From contig NZ_JADKMY010000002.1 of the NCBI RefSeq assembly GCF_015351405.1, positions 310,001-374,000 on the forward strand: a stretch of 64,000 bases of DNA, in the 5' to 3' direction. Origin of the DNA: Corynebacterium suicordis DSM 45110. Its GTDB lineage: Bacteria; Actinomycetota; Actinomycetes; Mycobacteriales; Mycobacteriaceae. The first letter of the stretch is position 1, and every line of letters begins with the position of its first letter. Position numbers and translations under genes: made by a program. The notes under the pieces are model-generated. The model saw only the letters and a program-made list of their open reading frames with translations. It did no database searches and was not told where the DNA came from. Shown here piece after piece: positions 55,863 through 64,000 of the stretch.

Positions 55863-56597
55863 TTACTTCACTACCTCAGGAACCCAGGAAACTGGCTTGC
55901 GGTCTTCACCCATCTTGATCTGGAACTGCTTGCCATCAACAAACACCACTGGGGAAGAAACAGAACCGATGCGCTTAGTCAGGTCATCCGCGTTGGCCTT
56001 CGTCACGTCAAGCGCCTTGTCCTGCACTTCGCCGTTCTTGATGGATTCCACCACGGAATCATCCAGGCCGTAACCCTTCACAGAGTTCGCGAAGTCCTCG
56101 TACTCCCAGCTGCGTGCCACGGTGGCCTGGTTCTCCATGTAGTAGTTGTGCGCGTTCCAGAAAGCCTTGGCATTGCCGGTATCTGCCAGTGCCAGAGCCA
56201 CAGCTGCGCCTCGGGTGGAGGAGCCAGGGTTGCCATCATCCAGGAAGTTCAGGAAGTTGAAACGGATCTTCACCTTGCCCTCGTTGAGAGCCTTGTAGGA
56301 ATCTTCCTTGTCCGCTTTCACCAGATCAGCACAGTGAGGGCAAGAGAAGTCCTCGAAGATCTCCACCGTGGGAGCATCGTCCTTCACGTCTTTGGAAGCC
56401 AACACCACAGAGTTATCTTCGCGCGAGACCGTGAAGTTCACGTCCTGCTGCGGCATTTCCTCGGCGAGCTTGTCAGAACCGTTGTTCTTGTAGACAAACA
56501 GTCCGATCACTACAGCGGCAATCGCAAGGATGGCGACGATGACCCAAAGGAATCCATTGCCACCTTTGGAATTTGGCGCTTTAATCTTCTGGCTCAC
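55863..56597 (-). CDS. Membrane-anchored DsbA-like thiol-disulfide oxidoreductase (MdbA-like, CPHC)
   Basis: 244 residues: a basic N-terminus, one TM helix (FLWVIVAILAIAAVVIGLFVY), then an extracytoplasmic thioredoxin fold with a helical insert. FEDFSCPHCADLVKAD is the CPHC active site, and SSPVVFVDGKQF carries the cis-proline. In C. diphtheriae the similar protein MdbA forms disulfides in pilins and toxin and is reoxidised by a VKOR-like protein. Here VKOR (50.3 kb) and this gene flank the pilus locus, whose products carry paired cysteines. GTG at 56597 has AAAGGA about 10 nt upstream. Another periplasmic DsbA paralogue is also possible. Confidence 0.85.
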   Translation of the reverse strand: MSQKIKAPNSKGGNGFLWVIVAILAIAAVVIGLFVYKNNGSDKLAEEMPQQDVNFTVSREDNSVVLASKDVKDDAPTVEIFEDFSCPHCADLVKADKEDSYKALNEGKVKIRFNFLNFLDDGNPGSSTRGAAVALALADTGNAKAFWNAHNYYMENQATVARSWEYEDFANSVKGYGLDDSVVESIKNGEVQDKALDVTKANADDLTKRIGSVSSPVVFVDGKQFQIKMGEDRKPVSWVPEVVK

Positions 56598-56760
56598 TGA
56601 CGCGAATCCTTTCCCGGAGGGCTAGTTGAGAAGTTCTGATCTTCCGTTCCAACTGCACGGTTTGCGCAATAACACAAAGATCAACAAGCACCTACCCTAA
56701 TGCGAAAGCTGATTCACCTCTAGTCTCTGGGTGCAAAAAGCGTCAATTGCCAGCGAGTTC

Positions 56761-58416
56761 CTAACTCAGAACGTGGTCGATCACAGATTGCGCTTCCTGC
56801 AGAACCTGATCCACGTGTTCTTGACCCTTGAAGGACTCCGCGTAGATCTTGTACTTGTCCTCCGTGCCGGAAGGGCGAGCCGCGAACCAGGCGCTCTCGG
56901 TGGTTACCTTCAACCCGCCGATGGCTGCCCCATTGCCCGGAGCTTCGGTGAGAATCGCGGTGATCTCCTCCCCCGCCAACTCGCTGGCGCTCACATCAGA
57001 TGCGCTGAGCTTCTTCAAGGTTTCGCGCTGTTCCCTATCCGCCGGCGCGTCGATACGGGAATACGTGGGCGCGCCATAGCGCTCAGTCAGTTCCACATAG
57101 CGCTGAGAAGGAGACTTGCCCGTCACCGCCAAAATCTCGCTGGCCAGCAGGTTCGCAATGATTCCATCCTTATCGGTGGACCAGACCGTGCCATCCATCC
57201 GCAGGAAGGACGCACCGGCGGATTCCTCACCGCCGAAGCCCACGGAACCATCCACCAGCCCCGGCACGAACCACTTGAAGCCCACGGGAACTTCCATCAG
57301 CTCGCGGCCCAGTCCCTGCACCACGCGGTCAATCATCGTGGAGCTCACCAGGGTCTTGCCCACTGCCGCAGAAGCCGGCCAGTTCTTCCGGTGAGAGAAC
57401 AAGTAGTCAACCGCCACCGCGAGGTAATGGTTCGGGTTCATCAAACCAGCATCTGGGGTGACGATCCCGTGGCGGTCAGAGTCGGCGTCGTTACCCGTCG
57501 CAATGTCATAGACACTGGCCTCCTGCCCGGCCACCGCATTGACCAACGACGCCATCGCCGCAGGCGAAGAACAATCCATGCGGATCTTCCCATCGGAATC
57601 CAAGGTCATGAATCCAAAAGCGGGATCCACCGCATCGTTCACCACGGTCAGGTCCAGATTGTGCACCTCGGCGATCCGTCCCCAGTACGCCACGGACGCG
57701 CCACCCATGGGGTCCGCACCAATGCGCACGCCGGCTTCGCGGATGGCTGCCAGGTCCACTACCTCTGGGAGTGCGTCCACGTAAGCGCGTAAATAGTCGT
57801 GCTTCTCAATACCTTCCGTGGAGCTGCTCCTGTTTACCCCGGCGAGCCCCGCATCCAAGTAAGCGTTGGCCTTTTCCGCGATCCAATTGGTGGCCGTGGA
57901 ATCTGCTGGGCCGCCGCTCGGAGGGTTGTACTTGAATCCGCCGTCCCGGGGAGGGTTGTGGGATGGGGTGATCACGATGCCATCAGCGCGCGCGGAGCTG
58001 TTGCCGGTGGGGCCACCGTCCGCCTTTTTGTTGTGCTCCAAGATCGCGAAGGAAATGGCAGGGGTGGGGACGAACCCATCCTCGGCATCCACGAAAGTGT
58101 GCACGCGATTGGCAGCTAGCACCTCCAGCGCGGTGTGCAGTGCTGGCTCAGAAAGCGCGTGCGGATCCCTGCCGATGTACAACGGGCCCTCAATGCCCTG
58201 TTCCCGGCGGTAATCCACGATGGCCTGCGTGGTGGCCAGGATGTGCGCTTCGTTGAAGGCGCCGTCGAAAGAACTGCCGCGGTGACCGGAGGTGCCGAAG
58301 GTGACGCGCTGGTTGGCGTCGGAAAGATCCGGCTGGATGTTCGTGTACGCATCCAGGAGGGCAGGAATGTCGGTGAGGTCCTCAGGGCGAGCGGGCTGGC
58401 CGGCGCGTGCGTGCAT
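56761..58416 (-). CDS. pgm: Phosphoglucomutase (alpha-D-glucose-phosphate specific)
   Basis: Interconverts glucose 1- and 6-phosphate, feeding glycogen, trehalose and cell-wall sugar synthesis. About 551 residues: [39 protein letters not shown] (the phosphoserine loop), [30 protein letters not shown] (metal site), [14 protein letters not shown] and [19 protein letters not shown] (phosphate binding). ATG at 58416 has AAGGAG 7 nt upstream and matches the family start. Divergent from the AGCS symporter gene. Confidence 0.96.
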   Translation of the reverse strand: MHARAGQPARPEDLTDIPALLDAYTNIQPDLSDANQRVTFGTSGHRGSSFDGAFNEAHILATTQAIVDYRREQGIEGPLYIGRDPHALSEPALHTALEVLAANRVHTFVDAEDGFVPTPAISFAILEHNKKADGGPTGNSSARADGIVITPSHNPPRDGGFKYNPPSGGPADSTATNWIAEKANAYLDAGLAGVNRSSSTEGIEKHDYLRAYVDALPEVVDLAAIREAGVRIGADPMGGASVAYWGRIAEVHNLDLTVVNDAVDPAFGFMTLDSDGKIRMDCSSPAAMASLVNAVAGQEASVYDIATGNDADSDRHGIVTPDAGLMNPNHYLAVAVDYLFSHRKNWPASAAVGKTLVSSTMIDRVVQGLGRELMEVPVGFKWFVPGLVDGSVGFGGEESAGASFLRMDGTVWSTDKDGIIANLLASEILAVTGKSPSQRYVELTERYGAPTYSRIDAPADREQRETLKKLSASDVSASELAGEEITAILTEAPGNGAAIGGLKVTTESAWFAARPSGTEDKYKIYAESFKGQEHVDQVLQEAQSVIDHVLS

Positions 58417-58595
58417 GGTGGGCTCCTTGGGAGGGTGTGCGCGGGAAATGACAGTGCGTTGGGTGAATCTCCACCTTCCAGATTGCCCTAAATCCGCCGA
58501 GCTGGCTGGGTAAACCAGAACCCCCCGGTGGTTAATCCGGAGGTTAATTCGCCCATTCTTCACAGAGATTTCACAGCGACTTGTATATTTCTCCC

Positions 58596-60035
58596 ATGAC
58601 TGACGTTTCATTTGCTGAAAGACTCAACGAGAAACTCAGCGCCATCGACTCGATTGTGTGGGGCCCGTACCTGCTCATCCCCCTGTTGCTTGGCACTGGC
58701 CTCTTCTTGACCATCCGCCTCGCCGGAATCCAGTTCCGCTACCTCGGAGTAGCACTGCGCCACGGTTTGATCGACCGCGATGACGAAGGCGGCGAGGGCG
58801 ATATTTCCCAATATCAGGCCCTGACCACCGCACTCGCCGCCACTGTTGGCGTGGGCAACATCGTGGGCGTGGCCACCGCCATTGGCGTGGGCGGGCCCGG
58901 CGCGTTGTTCTGGATGTGGGTCACCGGCCTGGTGGGCATGGCCTCCAAGTACAGCGAGGCGTTCCTCGGCGTGCGTTTCCGCACCCGCGATTCCCGCGGC
59001 AACATCAACGGCGGGCCACAGTACTACCTGGCTGCCGGACTCCCCGGAGGTTTCGGCAAGTTCCTGGCTTGGTTCTTCACCATCGCGGCGATCATCGCCT
59101 CCTTCGGCATCGGCAACCTCACCCAGGCCAACGCGGTCTCCACCGGCCTCGAAGACACCTTCAATATTGAACCGTGGATCAGCGGCGTGGTGATGTTTGT
59201 CTTCGTCGGCGCGGTCCTGCTGGGCGGAGTCCACGCGATTGGCCGCGTCACCAGCGCGTTCGTCCCCCTGATGATCATCATTTACCTGGTGGGCGGCTTC
59301 GTCGTCCTTGGCATGCACGTCACCGAAATTCCGGCGGCGCTGGGATTGATTTTTGGCGACGCCTTCACCGGCACCGCAGCAGTAGGCGGATTCCTGGGCT
59401 CTGCCATCATCATTGCTTTGCAGATGGGTGTGGCTCGCGGCATCTTCTCCAATGAATCCGGCATGGGCTCGGCAGCCATCGCGGCAGCCGCCGCGAAAAC
59501 CACTCACCCGGTTCGCCAGGGCCTGGTGTCCATGACTCAGACGTTCATCGACACCCTCATCGTGGTGAGCATGACTGGTTTGGTCATCGTCACAACTGGC
59601 GCATGGAAGGAAGGAAAGGATGCGGCTGGCACGATGACCTCAACCGCGTTCTCCCAGGGAATCGGTAGCCAATGGGGTGGGACGATCGTGTCCGTCTCCA
59701 TCGTGTTCTTCGCGTTCTCCACCATCTTGGGCTGGTCCTACTATGGCGAGCGCAACGCGGAGCGTGCTCTGGGCTCCTGGGCTTCCCTGCCCTACCGCAT
59801 GATCTTCACCTGCGTGGTGTTCGTGGGTGCGACCACGGAACTGGAGCTGGCATGGACTTTCGCAGACCTGGCCAATGGCCTGATGGCACTGCCTAACCTC
59901 ATCGGCCTGATCCTGCTGTCCGGCCTGGTGGTCCGCGAGACCAAGGCCTACCTCAAGTTTGACCCCACTCTGCGCGCTCGCCCGGATGACATCCAGCAGT
60001 TCATGGTGGAGACGAAGAATCCCTGGCGTAGCTAG
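58596..60035 (+). CDS. Alanine or glycine:cation symporter (AGCS family)
   Basis: Sodium-coupled importer of alanine or glycine, 479 residues, about eleven TM helices. Signature: [102 protein letters not shown]. These match DagA/AlsT proteins. ATG at 58596 lacks an RBS, but TATATT ends 8 nt before it, suggesting a leaderless transcript. It ends with a perfect palindromic terminator that lies inside the convergent lipoprotein gene. Confidence 0.93.
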   Translation: MTDVSFAERLNEKLSAIDSIVWGPYLLIPLLLGTGLFLTIRLAGIQFRYLGVALRHGLIDRDDEGGEGDISQYQALTTALAATVGVGNIVGVATAIGVGGPGALFWMWVTGLVGMASKYSEAFLGVRFRTRDSRGNINGGPQYYLAAGLPGGFGKFLAWFFTIAAIIASFGIGNLTQANAVSTGLEDTFNIEPWISGVVMFVFVGAVLLGGVHAIGRVTSAFVPLMIIIYLVGGFVVLGMHVTEIPAALGLIFGDAFTGTAAVGGFLGSAIIIALQMGVARGIFSNESGMGSAAIAAAAAKTTHPVRQGLVSMTQTFIDTLIVVSMTGLVIVTTGAWKEGKDAAGTMTSTAFSQGIGSQWGGTIVSVSIVFFAFSTILGWSYYGERNAERALGSWASLPYRMIFTCVVFVGATTELELAWTFADLANGLMALPNLIGLILLSGLVVRETKAYLKFDPTLRARPDDIQQFMVETKNPWRS

Positions 60036-60042
60036 GATTCGC

Positions 60043-60068
60043 GCTTAAAGTGCACGCTTAAAGTGCAC
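60043..60068. repeat. Tandem duplication of a 13-bp unit (GCTTAAAGTGCAC)
   Basis: Two perfect adjacent copies just after the AGCS stop. The second supplies the stop codon of the convergent lipoprotein gene; the first carries an equivalent stop. Confidence 0.85.
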
Positions 60069-60633
60069 AGGAAAACGAGACCTCGAGGTCTCGTTTTTCG
60101 TTTGTGTCATCATTCGTGGCCAGCGCCTTCACCGCGTAACCATCACCGGTTCCTTCCACGCTGGCAGCTGCCTTATCCGCGTCATCTGCCTCCCACTCTT
60201 CACCGGCCAGTTCCAGCTCCAGGGAATCGAGGCGAAGGCTTTCCTCCTCGATATCGATATCCAGTTCATTATCGGAACCACGAGTGCCGGCTTCGTACTC
60301 GATCTGCGGGCGGCCATCGTCTTCCCCACGCGCGCAGCGGGATTCAGCAAACGCAGTGTTATCTACCGGCTGGCCATTCAACGTGATGACTGGCTTTTCC
60401 GCGCTGTTACCCGCAGCGCTCGGGGAGCTGCTGGCGGATTCGGCGGATGATGCACCGTCATCATCGGTATTTTCAGACGGCTGAGCAGAGGCAGTCTCAG
60501 TAACCGTGGTCTGTGTGGAGTTATCGTCACCAGGCGTGGTGTCTTCTGCACCACAGGCAGCGAGGCTCGCCGCCAAGAGTGGGGTTGCAACCAGTAGTGC
60601 GGCGGACCGGGAAACAGTTCGATTCTTCAACAT
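60058..60633 (-). CDS. Lipoprotein, mycobacterial 19-kDa antigen-like (LpqH/LppE family)
   Basis: 191 residues. Signal peptide with lipobox LAAC (LLAASLAACGAED), a Ser/Thr/Glu-rich linker (~60 residues), and a compact beta domain resembling LpqH family proteins: PVITLNGQPVDNT..ESRCARGEDDGRP.. to DLEVSFSCAL. The two cysteines in the mature domain probably form a disulfide. Lipid-anchored outside the cell; function unknown. ATG at 60633 has GGGTGGGGA upstream; a GTG three codons earlier is less likely. Its last codons contain the terminator of the opposite gene. Confidence 0.8.
   Translation of the reverse strand: MLKNRTVSRSAALLVATPLLAASLAACGAEDTTPGDDNSTQTTVTETASAQPSENTDDDGASSAESASSSPSAAGNSAEKPVITLNGQPVDNTAFAESRCARGEDDGRPQIEYEAGTRGSDNELDIDIEEESLRLDSLELELAGEEWEADDADKAAASVEGTGDGYAVKALATNDDTNEKRDLEVSFSCAL
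60072..60098 (+). terminator. Terminator of the AGCS gene, within the lipoprotein coding end
   Basis: AAAACGAGACCTC/GAGGTCTCGTTTT is a 26-bp perfect palindrome followed by T. It lies 37 bp after the AGCS stop. Confidence 0.85.
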
Positions 60634-60647
60634 GTTCCCCACCCTAA

Positions 60648-62528
60648 CTACAAGGTGAGCTGAGAATCAAAGGCCATGGTTCGCTTAGGTGGCAGCTTGA
60701 AGTAGCCCAGTGGCTGGGCCTGGTTCCGGTAGAGGAAGAAGAAAATGCGCTTGCGCCACGGGGACATTTCCCTGCTCTCCCCCTGCACCAAGCTCATCTT
60801 CGAGGTGAAGAAGTACGGCTTTTCGGAAATGGTCAGCCCTGCTTCCTTCATGCCCGGGATGATGGACTGCAGGTTGGGGAATTCGAAGAAGCCAAAGCGG
60901 GCAGTCACCCACCAGATATTCGGATCCGCAGATTCCCGATCCACCGTGATGCGCTGATCCTCGGACACCCGCGGCCAGGAGGTGGTGAGGATGCTGAGCA
61001 CGATAACACGCTCGTGAATCATCTTGTTGAAGCGGATATTCGTCTCGAGCGCCATGGGCGGAGTATCCGGATTGAGGTGGAGGTACACCGCGGTTCCGGG
61101 GAGCACCGTGATTCTCTGCTCCCGAACTCTCTCGAAGAAGCGATCCCAATCTTCGGTGATTTCCCGGCGTCGATTAAAGAGCATCCGCATACCCTGCCGC
61201 CAGGTGATCATGAGGAACACGATGACGATGGCAATGGTCAGAGGAATCCAACCGCCATGGAAAAGTTTGACGGCGTTTGCGGTGAAGAACAGGATCTCGA
61301 ACGTGCCGAAGGCCACGGCGGCCAGCACCAGTTTCCACACGGCCCAATGACGCACGATGCGGGCGTAAATGAGGAACAAGCACGTGCTCATGAGGAACGT
61401 GCCCGTCACCGCGAGGCCGTAGGCGGTGGCTAGGCGCTCGGAGGAGCGGAAGATGAGCAGCAAGGCCACCACGCCCACGAAGAGCAGCCAGTTGATCACT
61501 GGGATATAGATCTGCCCGCGCTCCACGCTGGAGGTCTGACGGATGGTGAGACGCGGCAGCAGGCCTAGGTTCTGCGCCTGCTTGGAGACGGAAAACGCAC
61601 CAGAGATGACCGCCTGGGAGGCGATGACCGTGGCCACCGTAGCCGTGAGCACCAGGGGAAGCTGCGCCCACGATGGAGCCATGAGGAAGAACGGGTTGGA
61701 TTTAGCTTCTGGCGTGTTGATGAGCAGCGCTGCCTGGCCCAGGTAGTTCAGGACCAGCGAGGGGAACACCATGAAGATCCACGCGCGGCGGATCGGGGAT
61801 TTTCCGAAATGGCCCATGTCCGCATACAGCGCTTCCGCGCCGGTGACGGCGAGGACGATGGATCCGAAAGCCACGAACGCGATGGCTGGCTCCCCCAGGA
61901 TGAACTTCAGAGCAAAGTGCGGCGAGAGAGCGAACAACACGCCAGGGTGCTGCGCGATCTGCGCGATGCCGAGCAGGGCCAGGATCGAGAACCACAGCAC
62001 CATGATGGGGCCAAACGCCCTGCCCACCGTGCCTGTGCCGAAACGCTGCGCGGAGAACAACACCACGATGATGGCCACGCCCAATGGAACCACCAGGTGC
62101 TCCAAGCTGGGGTTGACCACCCCGATGCCTTCGATGGCTGACATCACAGAGATGGCCGGGGTGATCACGGAATCACCGTAGAAAAGGCTGGCAGCGATGG
62201 CTCCCAGCATCAGGGCGATGAGCCGCCAACGGCGGGCGGAGGAGCTCAGCGAGCGCTCCACCAGTGCAGTGAGCGCCAGGGTGCCGCCTTCACCGCCGTT
62301 GTCCGCGCGCAGGATGAGCGCCACATACTTGATGGTCACGATGACCAGCAACGCCCAGAAGATGGTGGAAACCACCCCGTAGATATTGTCCCGGGTAGTT
62401 TCCACTAACCCGTGGTCCAAGGCGAAGATGGATTGCATCGAATACAGGGGGCTGGTGCCGATATCACCAAACACCACACCTAGCGCGGAAACCACAAGCG
62501 CTAGCGTGGCAGAACGTGTCTTATTCAC
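60648..62528 (-). CDS. kup: Potassium uptake protein Kup
   Basis: Proton-coupled K+ importer. 626 residues, twelve TM helices in the first ~430 (LALVVSALGVVFGDIGTSPLYSMQSIF, ADNGGEGGTLALTAL, YGDSVITPAISVMSAIEG, ALYADMGHFGKSPIR, QAVISGAFSVSKQAQNLGLLPRL) and a cytoplasmic C-terminal domain ending in FFLYRNQAQPLGYFKLP. These are diagnostic of the KUP/HAK family. The GTG at 62528 has no strong RBS but matches family starts. The lipoprotein gene follows downstream 14 bp away, so the two could be co-transcribed. Confidence 0.95.
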   Translation of the reverse strand: MNKTRSATLALVVSALGVVFGDIGTSPLYSMQSIFALDHGLVETTRDNIYGVVSTIFWALLVIVTIKYVALILRADNGGEGGTLALTALVERSLSSSARRWRLIALMLGAIAASLFYGDSVITPAISVMSAIEGIGVVNPSLEHLVVPLGVAIIVVLFSAQRFGTGTVGRAFGPIMVLWFSILALLGIAQIAQHPGVLFALSPHFALKFILGEPAIAFVAFGSIVLAVTGAEALYADMGHFGKSPIRRAWIFMVFPSLVLNYLGQAALLINTPEAKSNPFFLMAPSWAQLPLVLTATVATVIASQAVISGAFSVSKQAQNLGLLPRLTIRQTSSVERGQIYIPVINWLLFVGVVALLLIFRSSERLATAYGLAVTGTFLMSTCLFLIYARIVRHWAVWKLVLAAVAFGTFEILFFTANAVKLFHGGWIPLTIAIVIVFLMITWRQGMRMLFNRRREITEDWDRFFERVREQRITVLPGTAVYLHLNPDTPPMALETNIRFNKMIHERVIVLSILTTSWPRVSEDQRITVDRESADPNIWWVTARFGFFEFPNLQSIIPGMKEAGLTISEKPYFFTSKMSLVQGESREMSPWRKRIFFFLYRNQAQPLGYFKLPPKRTMAFDSQLTL

Positions 62529-62630
62529 GGACGGAAACTCTACGCCGATCTAGATTTAAAGTCACTCACTCATTCCCCGGAACAAATTCGGGGTTACCGG
62601 GGGCTGCGAACGTGCATATCCCCGCAATAT

Positions 62631-64000
62631 TTATGCGTGGTGAGCTGCTGCGTTCGGGTGGTTTTTGGTGGAGCGGCGGGCCACCACCGTGATGCCGACC
62701 ATCCACACTGCCGTGGCGATCAGCCCGATCCGGGTCTCGGCCTCAATGCTCAAGATCACCACCATGCAGGCCAGGAAAGCCAGGACGAGCCATGCACCCA
62801 CTGCTCCGCCAGGGGACTTGAACGTCGATTTCTGATGGGCCTCAGGGTTCTGCTTGAGGTGGCGCAAGTACGCCACCAGGATGAACGCCCAAGTCACCAT
62901 GAACAGGGTTGCGGACATCGCGGTCACCATGGTGAACGCTCCCAGGACGGAATCCCCTGCCAACAGGAGAACGATCGAGGTGAGCAGCAGGACACAGGAG
63001 AGGAACAAGGCGTTCAGCGGAACCCGGCGGCGCGAGAGCACGCCGAACAGTTCCGGAGCGCTGCCTTGATGGGCCAGTCCCCAGAGCATGCGTGACGTCG
63101 AATAAATACCCGAGTTTGCCGACGACGCCGCCGAGGACAGCACGACGATGTTCACCACGGTGGCCGCGGCTCCCAATCCCGTGAGTGCGAACATGGTGAC
63201 GAAAGGAGACTTCTCTGGATCGATCTGATTCCACGGAGTCACCATCATGATGGCTGCCAGGGCAAGCACGTAGAACAACATGATGCGGACCGGGATGGAG
63301 TTGATGGCCTTGGGCAGGGTGACCTCGGGATCCTTGGTTTCCGCCACCGTGGTGCCGACCAGCTCGATGCCGGAGAAGGCAAAGATGGCCAAGGGGAAGG
63401 CAGCGATGAAACCAGACACGCCGTGGGGGAACATGCCCTCGTGATTCCACAGGTTGGACACGGATGCAGCAGTACCGGCCTCATTGATCTGGCCGCGGAA
63501 GACCATCCAAATGCCCACGATAATCAGGGAAACGATCGCCAGGATCTTGACGAGGGCAAACCAGAATTCGATCTCTCCGAACGCCTTCACCGTCATGGCA
63601 TTGAGGGTGATCAGAAGCATCACGGTGAGCACCACGGGAATCCACGCGGGAATATCCGCCCACCAGAAACGCGAGTACCCCACGATGGCCACCATGTCCG
63701 CGACTCCCGTGACCACCCAGGTGAGCCAGTACGACCAGCCGACCACAAACCCGGCCCAGGGGCCGATCAGCTGCGTGGCGAGATCGGCGAAGGAACCCGA
63801 GGTATTGGCCAGCAGGAGCTCACCCATTGCCCGCATGAAGACGAACAGTGCCGCACCAATCAAGAGGTAGACGAACAGGATGGCCGGCCCGGCGGTAGCG
63901 ATGGTCTTGCCCGAGCCCATGAACAGACCGGTTCCGATGGCGCCACCAATGGCGATCAGCTGGATGTGGCGGTTTTGCAGGCTGCGTTCGAGGTGCTGAT
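62631..64000 (-). CDS. cycA: D-serine/D-alanine/glycine permease CycA, 5' end outside window
   Basis: APC-superfamily amino acid permease. The visible ~456 residues (N-terminus off the right edge) begin in RSLQNRHIQLIAIGGAIGTG and continue LFMGSGKTIATAGPAILFVY, MRAMGELLL, WVVTGVADMVAIVGY, FSGIELVGTTVAETKDPE (the AETKDPE motif) and SSAASSANSGIYSTSRMLWGLA. These agree throughout with E. coli CycA, which also takes up D-cycloserine. About eleven TM helices are present; the C-terminal tail is short and histidine-rich. The 100-bp gap before kup shows only a short CCCCG/CGGGG hairpin. Substrate range is inferred from CycA. Confidence 0.93.
   Translation of the reverse strand, partial: QHLERSLQNRHIQLIAIGGAIGTGLFMGSGKTIATAGPAILFVYLLIGAALFVFMRAMGELLLANTSGSFADLATQLIGPWAGFVVGWSYWLTWVVTGVADMVAIVGYSRFWWADIPAWIPVVLTVMLLITLNAMTVKAFGEIEFWFALVKILAIVSLIIVGIWMVFRGQINEAGTAASVSNLWNHEGMFPHGVSGFIAAFPLAIFAFSGIELVGTTVAETKDPEVTLPKAINSIPVRIMLFYVLALAAIMMVTPWNQIDPEKSPFVTMFALTGLGAAATVVNIVVLSSAASSANSGIYSTSRMLWGLAHQGSAPELFGVLSRRRVPLNALFLSCVLLLTSIVLLLAGDSVLGAFTMVTAMSATLFMVTWAFILVAYLRHLKQNPEAHQKSTFKSPGGAVGAWLVLAFLACMVVILSIEAETRIGLIATAVWMVGITVVARRSTKNHPNAAAHHA

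Overview
The window reads as a chromosomal segment of a Corynebacterium, species not resolved. The evidence is agreement of protein families and gene order: ctaD, nrdF, ftn and nrdHIE lie next to serB; pepN, a DsbA-like protein and rpiB are adjacent; there is a Spa-type sortase/pilin locus, DtxR-type iron boxes, and a block matching the order known around Rv1329c-Rv1343c of Mycobacterium tuberculosis. Most genes are core metabolism, so this is ordinary chromosome with one decayed accessory locus. No CRISPR array, insertion sequence or prophage was recognised. Five tRNA genes are present: Arg-TCT, His-GTG, Lys-CTT, Leu-TAG and Ala-GGC.

Layout. 1-12 kb: truncated pyruvate:quinone oxidoreductase, a small HTH protein, rpiB, a DsbA-like protein, pepN, glbO, a thioesterase, ettA, a second SSB and a CtaG/CopD fusion. 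12-21 kb: an HxlR regulator, an SDR, oligoribonuclease, a flavin reductase, an L,D-transpeptidase, a luciferase-family monooxygenase preceded by a 27-bp inverted repeat, an AbrB-family membrane protein, a peroxiredoxin, and a secreted protein of unknown function behind a very good DtxR box. 21.5-33 kb: the mycobacterial-type block (lprD-like, DUF3817, rdgB, rph, MBL phosphodiesterase-like, murI, rhomboid, P1 peptidase, DUF2017, clpS, pncB, dinG), interrupted by an M20 amidohydrolase. 33-41.5 kb: two tandem YhgE/Pip membrane proteins, an acyl-CoA ligase and serB. 41.6-50 kb: ctaD, nrdF, ferritin and nrdE-nrdI-MFS-nrdH. 50-56.6 kb: VKOR, a cysteine-free L36, nadE, the decayed pilus locus, tRNA-Ala and an MdbA-like thiol oxidoreductase. 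56.7-64 kb: pgm, an AGCS symporter, a lipoprotein, kup and a truncated cycA.

The most unusual part is 52.2-55.6 kb. A complete class C sortase is followed by a gene that joins the membrane-anchored N-terminal part of a second class C sortase, without its catalytic domain, to the C-terminal stalk and LPXTG signal of an adhesin. Beyond it lies a headless, frameshifted pilin fragment, then what looks like the 3' end of a BetT-type choline transporter, ending at the terminator of tRNA-Ala. This is best read as a pilus locus reduced by successive deletions beside a tRNA gene. VKOR and a CPHC oxidoreductase, the type of pair known to make pilin disulfides in Actinobacteria, flank it.

A second window-wide signal is a recurring oligonucleotide, TTYTTTTTYCGACGCC, found about 17 times in coding and non-coding DNA and in different reading frames. 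It is a candidate DNA-level chromosome-organising motif.
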